Shown here in pieces: positions 58,501 to 64,000 of a stretch of DNA of 64,000 nucleotides (position 1 is the first letter of the stretch; each line of letters begins with the position of its first letter). Below the pieces are notes generated by a model. It saw only the letters and a program-made list of their open reading frames with translations, was not told where the DNA came from and made no database searches. The stretch is taken from the IMG/VR virus record IMGVR_UViG_3300022745_000025, positions 1 through 64,000 of that record; one strand, 5' to 3'. The position numbers and the translations under genes are program-made. Origin of the DNA: a virus.

Positions 58501-58628
58501 ACTGCCTTTGCGTCCAGCACTGTGACCAGCACTGGGTGGAGAGAGGAGATGACGGATTGACGCTGCTCAGATGGAGCGAGCGTCCACTTCTCCTTCCCTC
58601 CGGTAAGTTGATACCAGAAGAAACTCAC
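55500..58628 (-). CDS. AEP primase-helicase
   Basis: A 1042-aa protein from a GTG at 58628 with GAGG upstream. The N-terminal archaeo-eukaryotic primase domain shows DxD at 65/67 (YMDWDG) and TGGKGFHLEIP (103-113, with His109). The middle part is a linker with Glu/Lys-rich helices. The C-terminal AAA+/SF3-like helicase has Walker A YGPAGSGKTST near 640 and VPALIDEF as Walker B. It would make primers and unwind DNA for the Pol I. AEP primases are less common than DnaG/T7-type primases in siphoviruses. Confidence 0.82.
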   Translation of the reverse strand: MSFFWYQLTGGKEKWTLAPSEQRQSVISSLHPVLVTVLDAKAVPQEDWTREKYLAMKYSGPLYMDWDGKAEELPSVINDFKETLTKLVDEYRVDPTAMCLYATGGKGFHLEIPMEVFAPANAIKTGVTLLPYVYRHMVLEWVTRSLDMKVYSARKGRHWRVPNIKRENGHYKVQISYAEAMTMTPELYDELTSEQRPLVPADTSRPSAELQALFLEKRALVEEESKRTAKAKDETKDLNRFNGEWPTSVKLMMAGLHLKDGAGFNNVSLQLSILAHALGKSESEFLEACEGIIQDYASDGRYNSPRKRRDALRERFYYTHDNPCYIFSFGALKSIAEEGFDPEELRPGRELMMATPEMPSNISDEARAEIFNPDGSIKDAKKLLELADAALGSEVVQTLKMADRREHNGVIVNHRGIFVQTKDDVPTRLSATGFLMPWTLVSVESKKEVGLQATLVADRGGRLTNYGRHEILGDSFGSRAALDKYLSGYGSGFTGTDIQATCVRMALKDQALRDNNIAYVLTREGVDVITDPDKPENAERILVFVSPRGVVLGRDVSDNPKESLRPNERFMFRPHLGNGSIYDPDVIDLDPLDPSEGPAVNRMLTALMSFSKSEYTVASALGWFVSTFHRQIHHRIHGQFPILQIYGPAGSGKTSTPKMLARMFWAKAEPKVQSAVGNSLTAHARRVLLSSSASVPALIDEFKRSGMSEFDYSRWIGEFRTAYNSGAMMMGGIKDGSSTSDFRTITQMERSAPIVTMTETLLDETAFMERCVLIPMTPADQDPHTWAVLEEEKIRILVSRLGTLLLWNTLRWSMADYAKLYKDAKDEVRRMLEDRPDLKVNERPLTNMAIVICGLKFLRATLNAVGVTEFDKRIAQLCKTVLNEDAIKRTGAPKAEIYKALADVTWISHNELAESQYAIREGFEYCYDFDSTGALMVDVDIRSVFVKYQSWARARHQQTYYQNVEGFLNAMRQIPACVSKAAPFSPLRRGGTSVICRYRFEDLMAEDFGFFATKLLDEEGRLLNQQAANDSEILGVKQHGPA

Positions 58629-58678
58629 GAAGCCCTCGTTGTAGTTGTAGTTTTCGGGCGGAAAGCGGGGTCAGAACA

Positions 58679-59179
58679 TCAGAATCGAACTTCGTCAGCC
58701 ATCTCCGGGTAGTTGTCCAGAAAGCGTTTGAGGGTCAAACAATATGTGTGACCCTCAATCTGCTGGATGTCCCGGCTCTGAGACTTGATCAAAACTGCGT
58801 AATGAGCGCGGAACTCTAGTTCTCCTTTGATCTCCTGTCCAGCCCATCGGAATTCGAAGTGCTGCGGGAGGGACAAGAAGATCTCCCGGTCGGCCAGGCG
58901 ACTCGGTATGGGTGAGATGAGTTGAGTCCGGTTGCGATAAACAACGCGGGCGGTTGGCACCTCTTTCAGGCCAAACGCGAACTCTCCGAAGTGGATGATC
59001 TCCGGCTTATAGGGTTTACCCTTATGGATCTCGTAGACCACCATCTTCCTGCTGGGGAAGGCAGGTTCCATCGCCATCCATTTGAAGGTTTGGAACTGAA
59101 CTCGATCTCGCTGGGGCATCAACTCCACCAGCTCGTTGAAACTCTGTTTATCGTCAAGGTGACGTCGATCACTCGCCAT
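58679..59179 (-). CDS. Hypothetical 166-aa protein between helicases
   Basis: MASDRRHLDDKQSFNELVEL, then a beta-rich middle (KMVVYEIHKGKPYKPEIIHF, QHFEFRWAGQEIKGELEF). The C-terminus ends TLKRFLDNYPEMADEVRF. No family recognised. It overlaps the intein-bearing helicase by 11 bp and is likely a replication accessory. Confidence 0.6.
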   Translation of the reverse strand: MASDRRHLDDKQSFNELVELMPQRDRVQFQTFKWMAMEPAFPSRKMVVYEIHKGKPYKPEIIHFGEFAFGLKEVPTARVVYRNRTQLISPIPSRLADREIFLSLPQHFEFRWAGQEIKGELEFRAHYAVLIKSQSRDIQQIEGHTYCLTLKRFLDNYPEMADEVRF

Positions 59180-61706
59180 GTATGGCCTCTCTTAATGTTT
59201 TGAGTCCCCCCGTCACCTTGACGATCGTGTCGTCCTTCTCAAGCAAGGCACGATGCATGCTTACCTGGATGGTTTTGTTTGCTACTGCGATCCGGCAGTT
59301 GACCTGCCGGGCCTGACCTTCTCGGTCCAACCGAGCATAGGCTTGTTCGAATTGTCGTGGAATAGTCGGGCACTCTAAAAAGAGCATCTCGTTGGAAACA
59401 GCCTGCAGGCCGTCCAACCCGACTCCCCCGGCATCCGGCTGGATCACCATCAGGCGACAGGTGGGGTCTTGGATGAACTTGTCGACAGCGGCGTACCGCT
59501 GCTTGTCTGTCAGGCCGCCAATGACGACGGCGGGGTTGTAATTGCTGAAGTACTGGGAGACGCCGGTGGTGGTCATTCGGTAGTTGGCCACGACCACCAG
59601 CTTCTCGTTCCCAATCTCATCCAGCACGGCATCGATCAGGTCAAAGCCAGCCGATACCTTACTGGGCTCGCCGGTGAAGTGTGCCCAGTTGTTGATGATC
59701 TGCTGGCACTTGTGATACAGGGCGCTGGCACTCAGGGCATCGATCACAGTGCCGTTGTCCATCTCCAACAGTTGCTGCTCGACCAGCGAGTTGTAGAGCT
59801 TGAGGTGCCCGGGCTCGAGGTCGTAGACGAGGGGGATGAAGTTGATGGGTTGCTCCCGGGTGGGTTCATAGAACTCCCACCCCTGCTTGAAGTTCTTCTG
59901 AAGCAGGTCGAGGTTGACCCACTCGGTGACCTTCTCGTAGTCGTCCCGCTCGCCCACATGGAGCTGCTCGAAGCGACGCTTGTTCCGATACGCCGTCGGG
60001 TTCGTGAACTTCATGTAGGTGTAGGCGTCCTCCGGCGTCGAGATGGGCGTCCCGGTGAGCAAGAGGACAGGGCGGTCGCTGAACATGCGCCAGACTGACC
60101 GGTAGTTGTCGGTCTGCATGTTCTTGATCTTGTGGGCCTCATCGGCGATCAAGCCCACTCGCTTGCCTTCGAAGTGGGACTCGATTCGGTTGAAGTCCCG
60201 CTTGAATATGTCGTACGACATCATGATGAACGTCGAGTCGAGACTCAGCTTGTACCGTTGGGTGGGGCTGCCGACGTAGAGGGTCTGGGTGACCGGCTGC
60301 CCGGTGCGCTTGTCGATGACCTTGGAGAGGAATCGGCTCCAGTTTCGCAGCACGATGGGGGGCATGATCACGATCCACTGGTTGGCGGTTCGGATCGAGC
60401 GGAGGTAGCAGGCGTGAAGCACAGCGGAGAAGGTCTTGCCGCAGTTCCCTGTTACGAAGATCCTTCCATTTCTCCTGAGGACTAAGTAGGTCGAGGGGAC
60501 TGTAAAGCAGTACATGAATCCGTCCGGACTTGACTCCTCCCAGACAATATCAGAAGCCCCTTTCTTAAGTGAACGCAGCCCGTGCCGCCCACCTCGGTCC
60601 GTACCAGATCTGTGGACCAAGTAACAGGCTCCTCCCCTGTACTTTTCGGGCCCCCTGCTGTCTGCCGACAGGCTGGTTGTTCTTCCTGTGACAGTCCACA
60701 AATACTGTACAAAGTCTGCTGACTGCTTTGAGGTGCTGCAGAAGCGTGGCCCTGCGGACGGCCTAGAGTCCTCTGACCCATCCCAAAGCATCACTTCAAG
60801 GGCAAGCACTTGACGTTGGTGCTCATCTGCGTCCCAGAACCTTGAGTCAAACTCCTTCAGTCGGAGTGGGGCTGTGAACGAAAACACGTGGTACCCGATC
60901 GCCGTGCCGGCCGTTACTACCCTTTCCTTGTACGGGACGGCAGCGTCGTCCAAGAGTACCCGGAGTCGCTCGATCTTCCTCTCTCGCTTTAAACGTACAA
61001 CCACGGTTCGTGAGTTCGACCCTCGGTGGCTCCCTTGGAAGTGTCCGTCAGCGATCACAGCCACTTGCAGCCGCAAGTCAGCGTCAGACATGGCGATACC
61101 ACTCCGATGAGGGGCCTTGAAGACCGTGGGGATAGCGAAGGTCTTAACGTTTACCGTACCGACCTTACCCCCCGTTCGTGATGCGGCCAGCACCGCCTCG
61201 GCGGTCGCCTCACGAATCGTCTCTTTCTTGCAGTTTTCGTACCTACCTGCGGTCTGAAGCATCCCTACCACGCGATGCTCAGGTGACAGGAGCTGGTCAA
61301 GTCCGTACTTGGTCTTGATGCGGATCATGCGGTCGCATGGGTGCTTGATGTACGCCCTCGGTGCGACAAATTCCGCATCCCCTGATGGGGTCCACTGTGC
61401 AACTAGATCACCCTCAACGTACTGATCGATCCGCTTCCACCCTGTTGGGGTCAGAAATTCGGTCGTGGCGTCAACACATCCCGGTTTGAAGCCGTAGCCG
61501 AGGCGGGAGTCCTTGCCGTGGGCCTCAAGGACAGCCGCCTGAAACGGCTTTGGCGGAAAGGGGAATTGGTAGTTCTCCTGAAGCAGGTCCCAGTGACCCA
61601 TGGTCAGGAGGCGTTGAGGGGCGTAAACGGAAGCGGGGGAGGGTTTTGACTCCAGGGCCTCGATGTCATCTCGGAGGGCCTGAATATCTGATTCGAGCGT
61701 TGTCAT
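59169..61706 (-). CDS. SNF2/SF2 helicase interrupted by an intein
   Basis: An 845-aa precursor; the spliced helicase is about 500 aa. Extein motifs: Walker A GFKPG|CGKTFSA (split by the intein), DEAH 523-526, LLTGTP near 555, DAGGVGLDGLQ and QAYARLDREGQ. These are SNF2-like SF2 features, related to T4 UvsW-type branch-migration helicases. The intein spans residues 77-421. Without splicing the P-loop is destroyed, so splicing gates activity. AGAAGTGAACC precedes the ATG. Confidence 0.9.
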   Translation of the reverse strand: MTTLESDIQALRDDIEALESKPSPASVYAPQRLLTMGHWDLLQENYQFPFPPKPFQAAVLEAHGKDSRLGYGFKPGCVDATTEFLTPTGWKRIDQYVEGDLVAQWTPSGDAEFVAPRAYIKHPCDRMIRIKTKYGLDQLLSPEHRVVGMLQTAGRYENCKKETIREATAEAVLAASRTGGKVGTVNVKTFAIPTVFKAPHRSGIAMSDADLRLQVAVIADGHFQGSHRGSNSRTVVVRLKRERKIERLRVLLDDAAVPYKERVVTAGTAIGYHVFSFTAPLRLKEFDSRFWDADEHQRQVLALEVMLWDGSEDSRPSAGPRFCSTSKQSADFVQYLWTVTGRTTSLSADSRGPEKYRGGACYLVHRSGTDRGGRHGLRSLKKGASDIVWEESSPDGFMYCFTVPSTYLVLRRNGRIFVTGNCGKTFSAVLHACYLRSIRTANQWIVIMPPIVLRNWSRFLSKVIDKRTGQPVTQTLYVGSPTQRYKLSLDSTFIMMSYDIFKRDFNRIESHFEGKRVGLIADEAHKIKNMQTDNYRSVWRMFSDRPVLLLTGTPISTPEDAYTYMKFTNPTAYRNKRRFEQLHVGERDDYEKVTEWVNLDLLQKNFKQGWEFYEPTREQPINFIPLVYDLEPGHLKLYNSLVEQQLLEMDNGTVIDALSASALYHKCQQIINNWAHFTGEPSKVSAGFDLIDAVLDEIGNEKLVVVANYRMTTTGVSQYFSNYNPAVVIGGLTDKQRYAAVDKFIQDPTCRLMVIQPDAGGVGLDGLQAVSNEMLFLECPTIPRQFEQAYARLDREGQARQVNCRIAVANKTIQVSMHRALLEKDDTIVKVTGGLKTLREAIHGE
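60444..61478 (-). mobile_element. Intein with LAGLIDADG homing endonuclease
   Basis: 345 aa, from Cys77 (block A CVDATTEFLTPTGWKRIDQY) to Asn421, with Cys422 as +1. Block B is YGLDQLLSPEHRV. The two LAGLIDADG-like motifs are LQVAVIADGHF (213-223) and LALEVMLWDGSED (301-313). The C-terminal block is IFVTGN|C: Gly replaces the usual penultimate His. The insertion lies between the G and C of the Walker A loop, a known hotspot for inteins in ATPases. Confidence 0.92.
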
Positions 61707-61738
61707 GGTTCACTTCTAAAAAGAGGCCCAAACTGGGC
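61707..61738 (-). promoter_or_regulatory. Stem-loop + SD leader element (copy e)
   Basis: GCCCA (61726-61730), loop AAC, TGGGC (61734-61738), then TTTTT and AGAAGTGAACC before the helicase ATG. The stem sequence differs from copies a-d. Confidence 0.65.
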
Positions 61739-61745
61739 TGGGGAG

Positions 61746-62216
61746 TCACATGAACTTGGCGAGTACGTCCTTGGCTGCGCTGACATCGGTGATGACATCG
61801 TTGCCGAACATGACGTCGTCGGGGGAGACGCGGCAATGGCCAAGGCGGCGGTGAGCCCGCTCAACCCAGTCTGGCATGAGCTCGGTCAGGGGCAGCTTGT
61901 CGATGACGGGGCTGTTGGATGCCCAGTTCAGGAATTCCCGTGGAGAGCGGCGCAGCAGGTCGGCAACAGTGCGCCCTGTGCTGTTGAATGGGTTCAGGAA
62001 TTCGCCGGTGGTCAGGCTGCTCGCGGTCGTCTTCCACGCCGCAGCGCCCAGTGTCTTGTTGGGCCCTGCAAAGGCGGAGTAGTCATCAGGTGCTGCCAGA
62101 AGGAACAGCAGGTTGAGTGTCTCCTGACGGTTGACGGTGAGCGCAGTCGTCACCTTGCCGAGGAACTTGTCGTCGTCTGAGGGGTTGTATCGGTAGACGT
62201 TCATGGTAGGGGTCAA
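61746..62216 (-). CDS. Hypothetical 156-aa early protein
   Basis: A TTG at 62216 is likely the start, with AAGGAGAG five bases upstream and a TTGA overlap with the previous stop; an ATG at 62204 is the alternative. Sequence: VYRYNPSDDDKFLGKVTTAL, NRQETLNLLFLLAAPDDYSA, LMPDWVERAHRRLGHCRVSP. Helical; no family known. Confidence 0.55.
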   Translation of the reverse strand: MTPTMNVYRYNPSDDDKFLGKVTTALTVNRQETLNLLFLLAAPDDYSAFAGPNKTLGAAAWKTTASSLTTGEFLNPFNSTGRTVADLLRRSPREFLNWASNSPVIDKLPLTELMPDWVERAHRRLGHCRVSPDDVMFGNDVITDVSAAKDVLAKFM

Positions 62217-62536
62217 TTCATCTCTCCTTGGACAGTGAGCGTAAGATGTTCGATGAAGTCGTCGAGGTCAAGGTCCTCGTAGGGCCTGATCAGGCCGCCG
62301 GTACTCTCTGCATAATCGCAGGCTTCACCGGCGAGGTTGTGCGCGGCCTCAACCGCCGACGCTTTCGGGGCTTGGAATTGGCGCCACATCTGCGGCGGGT
62401 TGCTCGCCACCTGTGTGGTGGCGAAAAGGGTGACAAGGTTGCCCTCTACCTTGTACCCGAGCCGGATGACAAGGTTGCCTGCGGCTAGGGTAAACCCGTA
62501 GGTGGGCTTGCTTTCATGGCTGAGCAAATGGTTCAA
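62213..62536 (-). CDS. Hypothetical 107-aa early protein
   Basis: TTG start at 62536 with GGAGGAAAGA just upstream. The protein (MNHLLSHESKPTYGFTLAAG) is alpha/beta with an acidic helix end (YEDLDLDDFIEHLTLTVQGE). It overlaps the upstream gene by 23 bp. No family recognised. Confidence 0.55.
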   Translation of the reverse strand: MNHLLSHESKPTYGFTLAAGNLVIRLGYKVEGNLVTLFATTQVASNPPQMWRQFQAPKASAVEAAHNLAGEACDYAESTGGLIRPYEDLDLDDFIEHLTLTVQGEMN

Positions 62537-62813
62537 TCTTTCCTCCGGGTAGGCATCGGTATCGTCGGGTGTGACGGCCCGGGCTTGACAGGCGGGGTGT
62601 AGCCTGTATGCCGAAGTAGCGATGAGCGTGTGGGAGCTTACTCATCTGTTCCTGCGGAACGCCGTGGGCGACCAGCACTGTGCCACGCCCTCCGTTTTTT
62701 CGCAGGAACTCGAAATCCACGATCAACTGATCAGCGGTCACCTGGTCTCGTGTGTAGGTGTTGGTCACGATCCAGGTGTTGTTTTTGGTGTCGAAATCAA
62801 TCTGCATGGTCAT
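62514..62813 (-). CDS. Hypothetical 99-aa early protein
   Basis: MTMQIDFDTKNNTWIVTNTY, then DQLIVDFEFLRKNGGRGTVL and a basic C-terminal tail (PGRHTRRYRCLPGG). The ATG at 62813 follows leader copy f. No family recognised. Confidence 0.6.
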   Translation of the reverse strand: MTMQIDFDTKNNTWIVTNTYTRDQVTADQLIVDFEFLRKNGGRGTVLVAHGVPQEQMSKLPHAHRYFGIQATPRLSSPGRHTRRYRCLPGGKIEPFAQP

Positions 62814-62847
62814 AGGTGTAGTTCACATCTAAAGCGCCAATCTGGCG
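62814..62847 (-). promoter_or_regulatory. Stem-loop + SD leader element (copy f)
   Basis: CGCCA (62835-62839), loop ATC, TGGCG (62843-62847), then CTTTAGATGTGAAC before the ATG. The SD block is degenerate (AGATG), but the stem is fully paired with a sequence unlike other copies. Confidence 0.6.
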
Positions 62848-62856
62848 GGCGGGGAG

Positions 62857-63066
62857 TCAGCCCCAGTACTTGTCGTCCCACTCACTGATCGATCTGTAGA
62901 GGTCGACAGCGGCAGCGGCGAACATTCCGAAAAGAAACATCGGGATTCCGATCAACAAGGCGAGGCCGAGTTGCAGTGGTGCCCTGAGCAGGATGCAAAA
63001 CAGCTCCAGTGGAGCCATGGTCCCGCGCCAGAAGCCAACCCAGAATGGGTGAGGGCGCCGGCTCAC
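62857..63066 (-). CDS. Small membrane protein
   Basis: A 69-aa protein with GTG start (GTGA overlap with the previous stop). Two hydrophobic stretches (APLELFCILLRAPLQLGLAL, IGIPMFLFGMFAAAAV) form one long or two short membrane segments. C-terminus acidic-aromatic (DLYRSISEWDDKYWG). Function unknown. Confidence 0.65.
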   Translation of the reverse strand: MSRRPHPFWVGFWRGTMAPLELFCILLRAPLQLGLALLIGIPMFLFGMFAAAAVDLYRSISEWDDKYWG

Positions 63067-63245
63067 GCAGCTTCCTTCAGGTACTCCGTCAGGCGAGCAA
63101 TGCGGTTCTGGTGATACTCCTTCATGGCCCGGGCATACTCCTCGGCGCTCTGGGCCTCCAGCAAGCGGCGCTGAGACTCCTCGAGCTCCCTCTGGGCGAT
63201 GGCGTGGGCCTTGGGTTCTTTGAAAAGCTGGATCAACTTGGTCAT
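63063..63245 (-). CDS. Small helical protein, 60 aa
   Basis: From the ATG at 63245, after AGGAGTGAACCAC (leader copy g). MTKLIQLFKEPKAHAIAQRE, then ELEESQRRLLEAQSAEEYAR: a continuous amphipathic/coiled helix. GTGA-coupled to the membrane protein. A longer upstream frame lacks SD support. Confidence 0.65.
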   Translation of the reverse strand: MTKLIQLFKEPKAHAIAQRELEESQRRLLEAQSAEEYARAMKEYHQNRIARLTEYLKEAA

Positions 63246-63281
63246 GTGGTTCACTCCTAAAAAATCAGACTTCAACAGTCT
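63246..63281 (-). promoter_or_regulatory. Stem-loop + SD leader element (copy g)
   Basis: AGACT (63267-63271), loop TCAAC, AGTCT (63277-63281), then GATTTTTT and AGGAGTGAACCAC before the ATG. The stem is A/T-rich and shares no sequence with copies a-f, yet pairs perfectly. It overlaps the 3' end of the upstream gene. Confidence 0.65.
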
Positions 63282-63552
63282 TTTGGGTTTCGGTTTTGGT
63301 CGAGAGCTTAGGTGGTTCGATCTTTCGAAGCCACGGGGTTGGGAAGTCAGCCCAGCCGACGACAACGTAGTTGCCGGCGTCACCCAGCTGGACAATGCCC
63401 TCGCCGGAGCAGCGCCAGACGCGCCCCCACTGGCTGTGCTCACCCTGCATGGTCACTGCGATGACGCGCTTGCCGATGTTGGGGGACTTGCCGCGGCCGA
63501 GGCCGCCGATCACCTCACACAGGTCGTTCGCTTTGATTGGCTCGCTCATCAT
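63265..63552 (-). CDS. Hypothetical 95-aa beta-barrel-like protein
   Basis: MMSEPIKANDLCEVIGGLGR, GKRVIAVTMQGEHSQWGRVW, CSGEGIVQLGDAGNYVVVGW and WLRKIEPP: an SH3/KOW-like strand pattern seen in small phage proteins. ATGA-coupled to the zinc-ribbon gene. Function unknown. Confidence 0.6.
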   Translation of the reverse strand: MMSEPIKANDLCEVIGGLGRGKSPNIGKRVIAVTMQGEHSQWGRVWRCSGEGIVQLGDAGNYVVVGWADFPTPWLRKIEPPKLSTKTETQKTVEV

Positions 63553-64000
63553 TCATCCCTTCCGAGAAACTGTTTCCGCACTGCTGCCTCGACGGCTCGC
63601 TCCCAACTCCATGATTCGTCATAACCTGCACCCTCTTCCCATGCTCTGTAAATATCAGTCAACTGCTCATCATCCAACCGTGTCGGCGGTGTTTGCATTC
63701 CAACGATTTCTCGCACGCGCTGGGCCGAGTACCCATCTAAGGCATCGCCACGGCTGTCGAAAAACACAATGTCACCTTTGGGTAAGTCGCCAGTGAATTG
63801 CGGCGGTGTTTGTGCTGGGTAGCCAAACTCGCCAAGCAGTGAACCGAGCTTCTGGTCGATGCAAGTCAGGCATACATATCCGCCCATCGCATCAATCCGT
63901 AGTGGTGTGTGCTTGTGTTCGCCGCAGCCTGCGCACTTTGTGGCCTGAGTGCTGGAGTAAGTTGGCGGTGTTTGTGCTGTCCCTTGCGCCTCAATCTTTC
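63549..64000 (-). CDS. Zinc-ribbon protein (5' end beyond window)
   Basis: The frame remains open to base 64000, so the N-terminus is missing. A zinc ribbon is made of KCAGCGEHKHTPLRIDA (upstream of the ATG at 63887) and GGYVCLTCI after it, so the ATG at 63887 would cut the ribbon in half and is not the start. The C-terminal part reads IVFFDSRGDALDGYSAQRVR and DESWSWERAVEAAVRKQFL. It probably binds DNA or RNA; no family recognised. Confidence 0.65.
   Translation of the reverse strand, partial: KIEAQGTAQTPPTYSSTQATKCAGCGEHKHTPLRIDAMGGYVCLTCIDQKLGSLLGEFGYPAQTPPQFTGDLPKGDIVFFDSRGDALDGYSAQRVREIVGMQTPPTRLDDEQLTDIYRAWEEGAGYDESWSWERAVEAAVRKQFLGRDE

Noticed and set aside
63549-63887. ATG at 63887 as start of the zinc-ribbon gene
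   Set aside because: The frame continues upstream to the window end and the first CxxC of the ribbon lies before this ATG.

Overview
The window is a 64-kb piece of a temperate, tailed (siphovirus-like) bacteriophage genome, about 60% GC by eye. Nearly all of it is phage: a rightward morphogenesis and lysis module (about 4.7-37.6 kb), a tyrosine integrase with an attP-like tRNA-Leu 3' fragment (37.7-39.1 kb), and a long leftward early/replication module (39.1-64.0 kb) that appears to continue across the window edges into the leftward genes at 1-2.8 kb. An attP and integrase lie in the middle, both edge genes are cut and read leftward, and both edges share the same unusual gene-leader element. 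This suggests a circular or circularly permuted virion genome rather than a prophage bounded by attL and attR. The host is probably a GC-rich proteobacterium, perhaps Burkholderiales; that is inferred from the integrase, the DUF4224-like protein and the tRNA-Leu type, and is not proven.

Left end (1-2.8 kb, minus strand): a hexapeptide-repeat protein, small early proteins, an AT-rich operator- or origin-like stretch (about 1.5-1.9 kb) and an HTH protein with a hexanucleotide tandem repeat. From about 2.9 to 3.9 kb there is no credible gene. Instead there are many nested perfect inverted repeats, some with arms of 13-16 bp, which look like a large structured noncoding RNA or a cluster of them.

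Right-going module: an HTH protein; Rha-like and Bro-N-like regulators; TerS candidate, HNH, TerL, portal, S49 protease with nested scaffold, decoration, major capsid, connectors, tail tube; G/GT chaperones with a -1 frameshift at GGGAAAC; a 2661-aa tape measure; fibre and tip proteins; a papain-like protease; holins, GH19 endolysin and a secreted HNH nuclease. Eight copies of a promoter-like element, TTGACT (or a variant) then exactly 17 bp then CAGTCT, sit ahead of these transcription units. The first two copies are each followed by a three-way-junction RNA leader.

Left-going replication module: SbcC/SbcD-like pair with ThyX and a DUF551-like gene between them, RecU-like nuclease, full three-domain Pol I, DksA/TraR-like protein, dNMP kinase, MazG-like, DnaQ-like exonuclease, ATP-dependent DNA ligase, AEP primase-helicase, and an SNF2-type helicase with an intein inside its Walker A motif. 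Two HNH/AP2-type endonucleases are also present. Many genes are coupled by ATGA or GTGA overlaps. No cI-type repressor was recognised.

The strongest candidates for something undescribed are the structured 2.9-3.9 kb region, the promoter plus three-way-junction leader pairs, and the covarying stem-loop/SD leader ahead of the early minus-strand genes.
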